From Edaphosphingomonas laterariae (lineage in GTDB: Bacteria > Pseudomonadota > Alphaproteobacteria > Sphingomonadales > Sphingomonadaceae): 64,000 nt of DNA. Shown here one piece after another: positions 8,492 to 16,617 of the stretch. A model generated the notes under the pieces. That model ran no database searches. It was not told where the DNA came from and saw only the letters and a program-made list of their open reading frames with translations. The DNA is taken from contig NZ_FZOS01000006.1 in NCBI RefSeq assembly GCF_900188165.1, positions 1-64,000 of the forward strand, read 5' to 3'. The first letter of the stretch is position 1. The number at the start of each line of letters is the position of its first letter. Position numbers and translations under genes: made by a program.

Positions 8492-9076
8492 TCACAGCCG
8501 CTCGATCTTGCGCGCGGCTTCGTCGAGCAACGCCACCACCTCGTGGATGGTTTCGTTCGACACATCTTCCCCGCCCAGCCGGTAGCGAAGCACGTTGCGC
8601 AGATTGTGCATGGCGCGCTTGACGGGCATGGCATCGGTCCGTTCGCGGACTTCCGCCAGCGCGGCGAGCCGGGCAAACAACGCCTCCACATCTTCCTTGT
8701 GCGCGTCGAGATGCGCGCGGCCGGCATCGGTGGCGGCATAGGCCTTGCGCCCACCCTGGCCTGGCGTTTCCTCGATCAGGTCCATGTCGGCGAGCAGCGT
8801 CACCGTGGGATAGACCATGCCCGGGCTGGGGGCATAAGCGCCGCCGGTCAGTTCCTCGATCGCGCGGATCAGGTCATAGCCATGGCGGGGCTGATCGGCG
8901 ATCAGCTTCAGCAGCACGAGCCGCAGTTCGCCGCCGTCGAATACGCGCCGGCGGCGCCGGCCACCTTCGCCTTCCTCCATGTTCCACGCCATCGCGGCAA
9001 AGCCGCGCCCGCGCATGCCGCCATGGCGCGGCCCGCAGCCGCGCTCGTGGCGATGATGGTGAAATCCAAATCTCAT
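8492..9076 (-). CDS. PadR-family regulator, YqjI-like, His-rich N-terminus
   Basis: A 194-residue PadR regulator. The N-terminal tail is rich in His, Arg and Gly (FHHHRHERGCGPRHGG) and leads into the PadR winged helix: GGELRLVLLKLIADQPRHGY, IRAIEELTGGAYAPSPGMVY, PTVTLLADMDLIEE. The same layout is known from E. coli YqjI, a nickel- and iron-responsive repressor of a ferric reductase gene, in which the His-rich tail senses metal. A metal-responsive repressor is therefore the best guess. A perfect palindrome, AAGATATATCTT, lies 27 bases upstream of its start, where an autoregulatory operator would be expected. DUF2218 follows. Confidence 0.87.
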   Translation of the reverse strand: MRFGFHHHRHERGCGPRHGGMRGRGFAAMAWNMEEGEGGRRRRRVFDGGELRLVLLKLIADQPRHGYDLIRAIEELTGGAYAPSPGMVYPTVTLLADMDLIEETPGQGGRKAYAATDAGRAHLDAHKEDVEALFARLAALAEVRERTDAMPVKRAMHNLRNVLRYRLGGEDVSNETIHEVVALLDEAARKIERL

Positions 9077-9102
9077 TCGTTCAATCTCCATAAGATGGCT
9101 CT

Positions 9103-9114
9103 AAGATATATCTT
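9103..9114. promoter_or_regulatory. Palindromic PadR operator candidate
   Basis: The perfect 12-base palindrome AAGATATATCTT lies in the 97-base region between the divergent padR-type gene and rarA. It stands out as an AT-rich island in GC-rich DNA, and a second half-site (TAAGAT) lies at 9091-9096. PadR proteins bind AT-rich palindromes of this kind. The assignment is inferred. Confidence 0.55.
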
Positions 9115-9173
9115 GATTGCATCTCGTCAAGGAGCCCGTGGCCCTTTTTTTGCGACATGCCTATATCGGCGGC

Positions 9174-10487
9174 ATGGCCGATCTCTTCGCTCCAGCCGCG
9201 CCTTCCACCGTCGCCCCCACGGCCGCTCCGCTGGCCGATCGGCTGCGGCCGCATTCGCTGGCGGATGTCGTTGGGCAGGAACATCTGACCGGCCCGGAAG
9301 GCGCAATCGGGCGGATGGTGGCGGCCGGGCGCCTTTCATCGATGATCCTGTGGGGGCCGCCGGGCACCGGCAAGACGACGATATCGCGCCTGCTGGCCGA
9401 TGCCGTCGGCCTGCGCTTCGCGTCGGTCTCGGCCGTGTTTTCCGGTGTGGCGGATCTCAAGAAGATCTTTGCCGAGGCGCGCGAACATGCCCGCATGGGC
9501 ACGCGCACCCTGCTGTTCGTGGACGAGATCCACCGCTTCAACCGCGCCCAGCAGGATGGCTTCCTGCCTTATGTCGAAGACGGCACCGTCATTCTGGTCG
9601 GCGCGACCACCGAAAATCCGAGCTTCGAACTGAACGCCGCCTTGTTGAGCCGCGCACAGGTGCTGATCCTCAACCGGCTCGATACCGCCGCGCTCGATAC
9701 GCTGCTCGCCCGGGGCGAGGCGGTGGAGGAACGGCCGCTGCCACTCACGCCGCCCGCCCGCGCCGCGCTGATCGCGTCGGCCGATGGCGACGGCCGCTTC
9801 CTGCTCAATCAGGCCGAAACGCTGTTTTCGGTTGATCTGGCCGAACCGCTCGATCCCGCCGGGCTCGCCAGCCTGCTGCATCGCCGCGTCGCGGTTTACG
9901 ACAAGGATCGCGAAGGCCATTACAACCTGATCTCGGCGCTGCACAAAAGCCTGCGCGGATCGGACCCGCAGGCCGCGCTCTATTATCTGGCGCGAATGCT
10001 CACCGCAGGCGAAGAACCGCTTTATGTGCTGCGCCGGCTGGTGCGCTTCGCGTCGGAAGATGTCGGGCTCGCCGATCCGCAGGCGCTGGTGCAGTGCCTG
10101 GCCGCCAAGGACGCCTATGATTTTCTGGGATCACCCGAAGGCGAACTGGCGATCGTTCAGGCCTGCCTCTATCTGGCCACCGCACCCAAATCGAACGCGG
10201 CCTATAGCGCGCAGAAGGCCGCATTCCGCTCAGCCCGCGAAACCGGATCGCTGATGCCGCCCAAATCGATCCTCAACGCCCCTACCCGGCTGATGAAGGA
10301 TGTCGGCTACGGCAAGGGCTATGCCTATGACCATGACGCCGACGACGCCTTTTCCGGCGCGGATTACTGGCCGGAGGAAATGACGGCGCAGAACTTCTAC
10401 AGGCCCAGCCCGCGCGGCTTCGAAGCGAAGATCGCCGAACGCATCGCTTATTGGGACCGCTTGCGCCGCGAACGCCAGAGCGACTGA
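9174..10487 (+). CDS. rarA: Replication-associated recombination protein A (AAA ATPase)
   Basis: A 437-residue AAA+ ATPase of the RarA/MgsA/WRNIP1 family that acts at stalled replication forks together with SSB and RecA. Walker A is GPPGTGKTT and Walker B is LLFVDEIHR. Sensor 1 is VGATTENPSF. The C-terminal tetramerisation region includes RRLVRFASEDVGLADPQALV and ends with KFYRPS-like NFYRPSPRGFE. Length is usual for the family. The ATG at 9174 was chosen because it directly precedes the conserved N-terminal helix; upstream in-frame codons overlap the promoter. It is divergent from the PadR regulator and starts a three-gene run. Confidence 0.93.
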   Translation: MADLFAPAAPSTVAPTAAPLADRLRPHSLADVVGQEHLTGPEGAIGRMVAAGRLSSMILWGPPGTGKTTISRLLADAVGLRFASVSAVFSGVADLKKIFAEAREHARMGTRTLLFVDEIHRFNRAQQDGFLPYVEDGTVILVGATTENPSFELNAALLSRAQVLILNRLDTAALDTLLARGEAVEERPLPLTPPARAALIASADGDGRFLLNQAETLFSVDLAEPLDPAGLASLLHRRVAVYDKDREGHYNLISALHKSLRGSDPQAALYYLARMLTAGEEPLYVLRRLVRFASEDVGLADPQALVQCLAAKDAYDFLGSPEGELAIVQACLYLATAPKSNAAYSAQKAAFRSARETGSLMPPKSILNAPTRLMKDVGYGKGYAYDHDADDAFSGADYWPEEMTAQNFYRPSPRGFEAKIAERIAYWDRLRRERQSD

Positions 10488-10500
10488 TCCGGGAGGGCGA

Positions 10501-10839
10501 ATGATCTGGGAAGATGCCGTCGCCTTCGCGCTCGGCCTGCCGGGGGCGGAACTTTCCACTTATTATGGGGCGCCGGCGGTCAAGGCCGCGAACGGCCGGG
10601 CCTTCCTGACCCCGGGACACGAGGCCGGGTCCTTCTGCATCCAGCTCGATCTCGACACGGTGGCGATGCTGATCGAAACCGATCCCGGCACCTATTGGCA
10701 AAGCCCGCATTATCAGGGCTGGCCGGCGGTGCTGGTGCGGCACGACAGCGCCGATCCCGAACGCGTCCGCGCGATGATCGGGCGGGCGCATGACTGGGCC
10801 TTGTCACGGCCCCGCCCTCGCCCCCGCAAAACGCCCTGA
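10501..10839 (+). CDS. MmcQ/YjbR family protein
   Basis: A 112-residue protein of the MmcQ/YjbR family (double-wing DNA-binding-like fold). Recognisable parts are IWEDAVAFALGLPGAELSTY, the VAMLIETDPGTYWQSPHYQG block and the ending RAHDWALSRPRP. The biological role of the family is unknown. GGGAGGG lies just upstream of the ATG. The gene follows rarA by 13 bases and overlaps the next start by one base (TGATG), so translation of the two is probably coupled. Confidence 0.85.
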   Translation: MIWEDAVAFALGLPGAELSTYYGAPAVKAANGRAFLTPGHEAGSFCIQLDLDTVAMLIETDPGTYWQSPHYQGWPAVLVRHDSADPERVRAMIGRAHDWALSRPRPRPRKTP

Positions 10840-11705
10840 TGCGGGCATTCGCGCGCTTCGCCTGCATCGACTGGTCGGGCGCGGCCGGCGAACGGCAAAA
10901 GGGGATCGCGATCGCCGCCTGCCCCACGGGCGACGCCGCACCGCAACTGGTCGGCACGCCCGGCCGATGGTCGCGGGTGGATGTGCGCGATTGGCTGCTG
11001 GCGCTGGCTGATGAGGGCGCCGACATGCTGATCGGCATGGATTTTTCCGGCAGCTTCCCCTTTGCCGACGCTGGCGCCTTCTTTCCGGGATGGGCAAGCT
11101 CACCGGCCGATGCCCGCGCCTTATGGGCGCTGGTCGACACGATTGCCTCGGCCGAACCGCATCTCGCCGCCAACAGCTTCGTCGATCATGCCGACGCCGC
11201 ACCCCATTTCCGCCGGCATGGCGGGCGCGAAGGGCATGCCTTCGGCGGCGGGACCGGCCGCATGCGCATCGTGGAAAGCCGCACCGCTGCGACACCGGCA
11301 TCCTGCTTCAACCTTGTCGGCGCAAAGCAAGTCGGCAAAGCGAGCCTGACGGGCATGCGCCTGCTGCGCCAGCTGGACGGCCGGATTCCCGTCTGGCCCT
11401 TCGATCCCGTGCCGGCCAGCGGCCCCGTGCTAGTCGAAATCTATACCGGCATCGCCGCAATGGCCGCCGGCCTGCCACGCAACCGCACCAAGGTTCGCGA
11501 CACCGCCACCCTCGCCCGCGCGCTGGCCGCGCTGGACTCCGCCACGCCGCCGCCACTGGCGCGATGCGACGATCACAGCACGGACGCGATCATCACCGCA
11601 GCATGGCTACGCCGCGCCGCCGCGCGGCCCGAACTTTGGCAACCCGCACCACCTTTTTCCCCGACACTTGCCGCAAAGGAGGGCTGGACCTTCGGCGTTC
11701 CGTGA
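10839..11705 (+). CDS. DUF429-like RNase H-fold protein
   Basis: A 288-residue protein. It begins FACIDWSGA, continues with LIGMDFSGSFPF, and has a C-terminal DDHSTDAIITAAWLRRAAAR. Conserved acidic residues at the ends of predicted beta strands, spaced like this, are typical of DUF429 proteins, which are predicted nucleases with an RNase H-like fold. The reaction is unknown. It is translationally coupled to the MmcQ gene and is the last protein gene before tRNA-Thr. Assignment to DUF429 is from pattern only. Confidence 0.65.
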   Translation: MRAFARFACIDWSGAAGERQKGIAIAACPTGDAAPQLVGTPGRWSRVDVRDWLLALADEGADMLIGMDFSGSFPFADAGAFFPGWASSPADARALWALVDTIASAEPHLAANSFVDHADAAPHFRRHGGREGHAFGGGTGRMRIVESRTAATPASCFNLVGAKQVGKASLTGMRLLRQLDGRIPVWPFDPVPASGPVLVEIYTGIAAMAAGLPRNRTKVRDTATLARALAALDSATPPPLARCDDHSTDAIITAAWLRRAAARPELWQPAPPFSPTLAAKEGWTFGVP

Positions 11706-11722
11706 AGCATGGAGCGCAAGAC

Positions 11723-11798
<76 letters not shown>

Positions 11799-11997
11799 GC
11801 CCATTCCGAAACGATCGCAGTTTCGAGCGGCGCCATCCAACTATCTGCATTTCCATTGGGATATTTCGTCTATCGGCCACGGCGCCGCGACGGAACTGCG
11901 CAAATGGCAGGTCAATTTCGGATTAATCCCCGCGCACTCCCCAAGAAACGGATGACTAATCAGCGCCGCCCCGTGTAAATGGGACCAAAGGAGAATC

Positions 11998-13098
11998 GTG
12001 GTGAATGCCCCGAATGGACACTCCTGGCACCCCGAAACAGGCAGATTGTTTCGGCTAGTTATCGATCAGCTGCAATGCACAATGTGCACACTGACTATCC
12101 ACGACACCCATCATGCTGAATATGATATTGTCGACATGTTCAACATGCCGGATTATTTGGCAAACAGGCTGGCGATAGACATAGACAAATCCATTCAGAT
12201 CGACGCCTGGATTCCAGAGAAGTCCAATCAAGCGGTCAGCTTCGATTATGAAGGCGACGACGGGCAGGACCGGTTTTGCGGCCTGACCTATTATTGCCGG
12301 GCAGACCCCACCGTCCTGCTCGCCCTTTCGGTTTGCTGGCAGGATGGATCGGCCCCGGACGAATGGCGCGACCGGCGCGAAGCGATCGACGCATGGGTCG
12401 ACGCGCACCTCCGACTGTTATGGCGATCCCATCGCGATCGCGGGCGCGTGGGCAGCCTGGAGCACACGCTCAACCTGTTCGACTTCACCGTCATCGTGCT
12501 TGCCGCCGACGGCAATATCCTGTTCGCGAACGAACAGGCCCACGCGTTACTGGACGTCGGCGACGGCCTTCGCAGGGCGGGTCATTCCATCACGGCCACC
12601 GATTTCGACGATGCCGTCCGGCTCCAGACCGCGATCCAGCATCTGAGCCATAGCGACGAGCAGACCAAATCCACCGACGCCGGCGTCGCGACCGTCCTGT
12701 TGCTGCGCAGGGCCAATGCCCGCCCGCTTGTCGCGTCGCTGGCGCGCATGCCACCCACCGCGCGCGGCAGTGCCGCCACGGTGCTGCACGTCATCGATCC
12801 CGATGGCGAAACGCGTCCGCTGGTCGGCGAATTGTGCCGCGCCTTCGGCCTGACCCCCACCGAGGCGACGCTGGCCCACCATCTTGTCGAAGGGCTGACG
12901 ATCGACGGGGCGGCACAGGCCATGCGCATCCAGCGCCAGACCGCGCGCGCCTATCTGAAGCAGGTCTTCGTCAAGACCGATACGCATCGCCAGGCCGATC
13001 TCGTCCGCGTCATCCTCAACGGGATCGTGCCGATCAAGGCCAGCCTCTCGCTCCCCGCAAATGGGGGTAATGGTTCCGCCCGTTCAGGGGCGAAGTAA
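11998..13098 (+). CDS. LuxR-type transcriptional regulator next to the export cluster
   Basis: A 366-residue regulator. The N-terminal half (1-150) is of unknown type. Residues about 155-270 resemble a PAS fold (FDFTVIVLAADGNILFANEQ). The C-terminal part, LTPTEATLAHHLVEGLTIDG and then IQRQTARAYLKQVFVKTDTH, is a LuxR/GerE helix-turn-helix. There is no receiver domain or autoinducer domain that I can recognise. Translation starts at GTG 11998 behind AAAGGAGA. It ends 118 bases before the repeat-protein gene in the same direction, so it is the prime candidate regulator of the 13.2-18.0 kb cluster. That link is by position only. Confidence 0.85.
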   Translation: MVNAPNGHSWHPETGRLFRLVIDQLQCTMCTLTIHDTHHAEYDIVDMFNMPDYLANRLAIDIDKSIQIDAWIPEKSNQAVSFDYEGDDGQDRFCGLTYYCRADPTVLLALSVCWQDGSAPDEWRDRREAIDAWVDAHLRLLWRSHRDRGRVGSLEHTLNLFDFTVIVLAADGNILFANEQAHALLDVGDGLRRAGHSITATDFDDAVRLQTAIQHLSHSDEQTKSTDAGVATVLLLRRANARPLVASLARMPPTARGSAATVLHVIDPDGETRPLVGELCRAFGLTPTEATLAHHLVEGLTIDGAAQAMRIQRQTARAYLKQVFVKTDTHRQADLVRVILNGIVPIKASLSLPANGGNGSARSGAK

Positions 13099-13216
13099 CC
13101 ACGCGTCTGGGGCTAAGTGAAAAACCCGGCCAAGCATAGGGTGTAAGGCGACGGAATCGCCAAAAACAAAGGTTAAAACCGATGTGATGTTCAATAATGC
13201 AAGAGAGGGTAAAGTC

Positions 13217-14695
13217 ATGAAAAGCATCCTGCTACTGACCGCCTCGATCGGTGCCTTGGGCCTGGCGACCGGTTCCGCATTTGCTCAAACGGTGGATTCG
13301 GGTGGCAGCGTTTCCGCCGCCGACAACGGCTCCACATCAACGTCAACCGACAGTTCGGCCGACACTGTCACCGACAATTCCAACTCCAGCGATTCCTCCG
13401 GGCTCGGCTCCGCCAATAATGGTGGCACCTCCTCCATCGGCCTCGACGTCGATGCGAGCGACGCCAGCAACAACAGCGACTCCAGCGGCCTCGGCTCCGC
13501 CAATAATGGCGGCACCTCAGCCATCGGGCTCGATCTCGACGCCAGCGACAGCAGCAACAACAGCGATTCCTCGGGCGCCGGCTCGGCCAATAACGGCGGC
13601 ACCTCGGCGATCACGCTGAACGCGGCCGATTCAAGCAACAGCAGCGATTCCAGCGGCCTGGGATCGGCCAATAATGGTGGCACGTCGAACATCACGGTCG
13701 ACGCGGCGGATTCGAGCAACAGCAGCGATGCCAGCGGCTCGGGCGCGGCCAATAATGGCAGCACCAACAACAACAGCGACTCTTCCGGCATCGGCTCCGC
13801 CAATAATGGCGGCACGTCGAGCATCGCGCTTGATGTCGATGCGAGCGACAACAGCAACAACAGCGACTCCGCTGGTGACGGCTCGGCCAATAATGGCAGC
13901 ACCTCGACGAGCGATTCGAGCGGAAACGGCTCCGCCAACAATGGCAGTTCGTCCAGCTATTCGACGGACAGCAGCAACAATAGCGACTCGAGCGGCCTTG
14001 GCTCTGCCAATAACGGCAGCACCTCGACGAATGAATCGAGCGGTGACGGCTCCGCCAACAATGGCAGCTCGTCCAGCTATGCCGTCGACAACAGCGACAA
14101 TAGCGACAACAGCAACAACAGCGACTCCAGCGGCCTTGGCTCCGCCAACAATGGTGGCACGTCGAACTTCGCCGTCGATGTTGATGCCAGCGACAACAGC
14201 GACAACAGCGACAACAGCAACAACAGTGACTCGAGCGGCATCGGCTCCGCCAACAATGGCGGCACGTCGAACTTCGCCGTCGATGTCGACGCAAGCGATG
14301 CGAGCGGCCTCGGCTCCGCCAATAATGGCGGCGTGGCGACAGTGAGCTATACGACGGTCACGGCATCGTCGACGCTCGCCGGCACGGTCACTGGTGGCGA
14401 GGTCAACTATCTGCAGCCGTCGACGGGTGGCAGCGGTGGCGGCTCGGCTGATGGCAATGCCGATCAGACCAGCGGCGACGGCGGCACCAATGGCAGCAGC
14501 GGCGGCGGCGGCACCGGCGGTGCCGGTGGTGCTGGCGGTGCTCCGGTCATGTCGTGGGGCGTGTCGTTCGACAACGGCGCCTTCTCGAACTTCGCCGGCC
14601 TGAACGCCATGAACGTCAACAGCGGCGCGTTCGCCTCGCAGAATGCGAGCGTCAACGTGTCGGCCAATATCGGTACGCTCAACCTCGGTCAGTGA
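13217..14695 (+). CDS. Secreted Ser/Asn/Asp-rich repeat protein, amyloid-like subunit
   Basis: A 492-residue exported protein. A signal peptide (MKSILLLTASIGALGLATGS, cleavage near AFA-Q) is followed by a very low-complexity region of Ser, Asn, Asp and Gly. Thirteen copies of GxG(S/A)ANNG are spaced on average 25 residues apart (about residues 62-371), typically inside DSSGLGSANNGGTS followed by a short hydrophobic strand such as FAVDVDASD. A Gly-rich stretch leads to a C-terminal domain (about 448-492) with FSNFAGLNAMNVNSG and SQNASVNVSANI. No cysteine. Regular polar repeats with short strands suit a beta-solenoid or functional amyloid. The position before a C39-like peptidase and a coiled-coil porin recalls FapC/FapB, but sequence homology to them is not claimed. 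The ATG at 13217 has GAGAGGG upstream. Confidence 0.85.
   Translation: MKSILLLTASIGALGLATGSAFAQTVDSGGSVSAADNGSTSTSTDSSADTVTDNSNSSDSSGLGSANNGGTSSIGLDVDASDASNNSDSSGLGSANNGGTSAIGLDLDASDSSNNSDSSGAGSANNGGTSAITLNAADSSNSSDSSGLGSANNGGTSNITVDAADSSNSSDASGSGAANNGSTNNNSDSSGIGSANNGGTSSIALDVDASDNSNNSDSAGDGSANNGSTSTSDSSGNGSANNGSSSSYSTDSSNNSDSSGLGSANNGSTSTNESSGDGSANNGSSSSYAVDNSDNSDNSNNSDSSGLGSANNGGTSNFAVDVDASDNSDNSDNSNNSDSSGIGSANNGGTSNFAVDVDASDASGLGSANNGGVATVSYTTVTASSTLAGTVTGGEVNYLQPSTGGSGGGSADGNADQTSGDGGTNGSSGGGGTGGAGGAGGAPVMSWGVSFDNGAFSNFAGLNAMNVNSGAFASQNASVNVSANIGTLNLGQ
13400..14336 (+). repeat. In-frame coding repeats, 13 copies
   Basis: Thirteen diverged copies of a unit of about 75 bases, each containing a core like TCCGCCAATAATGGC (encoding SANNG). 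Spacing varies because DNS/NNS runs of different length lie between cores. All copies keep the reading frame. The near-identical cores make this tract a likely site of slippage or recombination, so the protein may vary in length between strains. Confidence 0.9.
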
Positions 14696-14705
14696 GCGGA
14701 TGGAG

Positions 14706-14734
14706 GGGCCGGTTGCCTGGCAACCGGCCCTTTT
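14706..14734 (+). terminator. Terminator between the repeat gene and the rest of the cluster
   Basis: GGGCCGGTTG pairs with CAACCGGCCC around a 5-base loop (14706-14730) and is followed by TTTT. It lies 11 bases after the stop of the repeat protein and before the next gene of the same cluster. Partial termination here would give much more mRNA for the repeat protein than for the export machinery. Confidence 0.85.
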
Positions 14735-14765
14735 CCGCCTGCGCACGAAACGAAGGAGAGCCGCC

Positions 14766-15191
14766 GTGGCCCGCTTGCCTTACAGGATGGCCGCGATCGC
14801 CCTGATCGGCCTCACCCCGCTGACGCCCGCTGCGGCGTCCGACGTGGATGAACCGATCGCGATCGGCGCCATCGCACTTGCCCCGCCCAGTGCGGCACCA
14901 CCGCCGGTGGTGGAACCGGTATCGCCGTTCGCCGGCGCGTCGGTTATCGCGGATGATGGCCTGGCGACCATCACCGGCATGGCCGATGTCGAAACGCTGC
15001 AGCAGATCATCAACGCCCGCAATGTCGGCACGGTCACCGGCAACACGATCAACGGCAATTCCGCCACCGGCAATATTTCGATCGGGGGATCGTCGTTCGA
15101 CAATTTCAACGGCCTGGCGCTGCTGAACGCCAATAGCGGCAACAATGTCTCGATCAACGCGTCGATGAACGTCAATGTCGCGGTCCAGTAG
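14766..15191 (+). CDS. Small secreted protein sharing the repeat protein's C-terminal motif
   Basis: A 141-residue exported protein with a signal peptide (MAAIALIGLTPLTPAAASDV). A Pro/Ala-rich linker leads to VETLQQIINARNVGTVTGNT and the C-terminal SFDNFNGLALLNANSG, then INASMNVNV. The last part resembles the C-terminus of the upstream repeat protein (NFAGLNAMNVNSG, SQNASVNVS), so the two probably share a secretion, docking or assembly signal. It lacks the GxGSANNG repeats and could be a minor subunit or nucleator. Translation starts at GTG 14766, with GAAGGAGAG upstream. Its end overlaps the start of the peptidase gene by 17 bases. Confidence 0.75.
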   Translation: MARLPYRMAAIALIGLTPLTPAAASDVDEPIAIGAIALAPPSAAPPPVVEPVSPFAGASVIADDGLATITGMADVETLQQIINARNVGTVTGNTINGNSATGNISIGGSSFDNFNGLALLNANSGNNVSINASMNVNVAVQ

Positions 15192-15888
15192 CAAGGCCGC
15201 GTCGATCTGCGTGCTGGGGCTGGCACTAACTGCCTGTGCGGGCGACCGGGTCGCACCCACCGGCAGCTATCTCAGCATGTCCGCCGGCGATTTTTCGCTG
15301 CCGGTGAAAAGCATGGTGGAACGACGCTATCTCACCGTCGTCCGCCAGCAATATGATTTCAGTTGCGGCTCCGCCGCGCTCGCGACCTTGCTGCGCTACC
15401 ATTATGGTGACCTGCAGAACGAGAAGACGATCTTCATCGGCATGTGGAACGAAGGCGATCAAGCGCAGATCCGCCGCTATGGCTTTTCGCTCCTCGACAT
15501 GAAGCGTTACCTGCAGGCGCGCGGGATCAAGTCCGACGGCTATCGCGTCACCCTTGCCGACATCGCCGCAACCGGCGTGCCCGGCATCGCGATGATCGAC
15601 CTCAATGGCTACAAGCATTTCGTCGTCATCAAGGGCGTGGCCGATGGCAAGGTGCTGGTCGGCGATCCTTCGCTCGGCATCCGCCTGATGGATATCGACG
15701 ATTTTTCCGGCATGTGGAACGGCATATTGTTCGCGCTCGCCGACGCGGTGGATCGTGGCAAGAGCAGTTTCGGACGGCCGGAGGAATGGGGCCTCGTCGC
15801 GCGCGGCCGCGCCACGATCATGATGGAACCGACAAGCCTGCAGGCGCTGGCGCTGACCCGCGCGCCGCCCTATCCGGTCGAGATGTAG
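15175..15888 (+). CDS. C39-like cysteine peptidase lipoprotein (FapD-like)
   Basis: A 237-residue predicted lipoprotein: the lipobox LALTAC puts Cys21 at the lipid anchor. The catalytic domain has the papain-like C39 triad: Gln58/Gln59 and Cys64 in RQQYDFSCGSAALATLLRYH, His148 in NGYKHFVVIKGV and Asp164 in LVGDPSLG. C39 peptidases cut after double-glycine leaders. In ABC exporters they are fused to the transporter, whereas FapD of the Pseudomonas Fap amyloid operon is a stand-alone periplasmic relative encoded between subunit and pore genes, as here. Its likely job is processing one of the neighbouring secreted proteins. The gene overlaps the previous one by 17 bases and precedes the next by 6, indicating a tight operon. 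Confidence 0.85.
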   Translation: MSRSSSKAASICVLGLALTACAGDRVAPTGSYLSMSAGDFSLPVKSMVERRYLTVVRQQYDFSCGSAALATLLRYHYGDLQNEKTIFIGMWNEGDQAQIRRYGFSLLDMKRYLQARGIKSDGYRVTLADIAATGVPGIAMIDLNGYKHFVVIKGVADGKVLVGDPSLGIRLMDIDDFSGMWNGILFALADAVDRGKSSFGRPEEWGLVARGRATIMMEPTSLQALALTRAPPYPVEM

Positions 15889-15894
15889 GGGGCG

Positions 15895-16590
15895 ATGATG
15901 ACAGGTGATCGCGCGTCCCGCCGCCGGCTCCCCAGAATGATCGTCACCGCGATGGCCCTCGGCAGCCTGCCGACGGCGGCCATGGCATCGCCCTTCCCGG
16001 GACATCGCACCGTCCCCGACGATGACCTTGAAGACGTCCGTGGCGGCTTCGACCTGCCGAACGGCATGGCGATTTCCGTCGGCATCGAGATCACCACGCT
16101 GGTCAATGGCGCGCTGGCGCTGAGGACCGCGCTAATGCCCGAGAGCGGAGCGACGCCGAGCGTCTATGTCGGCGATACGACCAGTCCCGCCGCGGTTTCC
16201 GGCGCATCCGGCGGGGTCACCGTCCAGACGCCATCGGGCGGCATCGTGCGCATCAACGACGGCAGTGCGAGTTCCCCGATCAGCAGCGCCGATCAGACGC
16301 CCGTCACGCTCGTCGCCAACGGCCCGGGCGTCGCGACACCATGGGGGGACGTGCAACTCGTCCAGACCGATCGTGGATCGACAGTGACGCTCGCTGGAAA
16401 TTCCCTTCAGTTGCAACATATGATAGGCAGCATCACAGGAAGCGCTGTGGCGAATACGGCGGACAACAGGGCGATCGACACGATCGTTACTGTCAATGTC
16501 GATTTGCATAATGCGTCGATGCTGGCCGGTAATGCGTTGCTCCGCCTGGAGTCCTTCGCGGTCGACGCCGCCAGCCGGATTATCCGTTGA
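15895..16590 (+). CDS. Secreted protein with double-glycine motif, likely cluster component
   Basis: A 231-residue exported protein with an Arg-rich N-terminus and signal peptide (about residues 1-31). Soon after the predicted cleavage site comes VPDDDLEDVRGGFDLPNGM. Acidic and hydrophobic residues before Gly50-Gly51 resemble the double-glycine leaders cut by C39 peptidases. The C-terminal half (MIGSITGSAVANTADNRAID, VNVDLHNASML) is rich in beta-prone residues and Asn. Family unknown to me; by position it corresponds to a FapA/FapE-like accessory or subunit. GGGGG lies upstream of the ATG at 15895. The following outer-membrane gene starts 28 bases downstream. Confidence 0.7.
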   Translation: MMTGDRASRRRLPRMIVTAMALGSLPTAAMASPFPGHRTVPDDDLEDVRGGFDLPNGMAISVGIEITTLVNGALALRTALMPESGATPSVYVGDTTSPAAVSGASGGVTVQTPSGGIVRINDGSASSPISSADQTPVTLVANGPGVATPWGDVQLVQTDRGSTVTLAGNSLQLQHMIGSITGSAVANTADNRAIDTIVTVNVDLHNASMLAGNALLRLESFAVDAASRIIR

Positions 16591-16617
16591 GCCAATCCGG
16601 GTCAGGGGGAGGCGTGG

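Noticed and set aside
8412-8495. Longer DUF2218 protein starting at GTG 8495
   Set aside because: The GTG overlaps the PadR stop, but the extra 28 residues are unlike the family and ATG 8411 has its own ribosome binding site.
13400-14336. Repeat tract as a CRISPR array
   Set aside because: The repeats are in frame, encode a consistent peptide motif with a signal peptide in front, and have no constant-length unique spacers.
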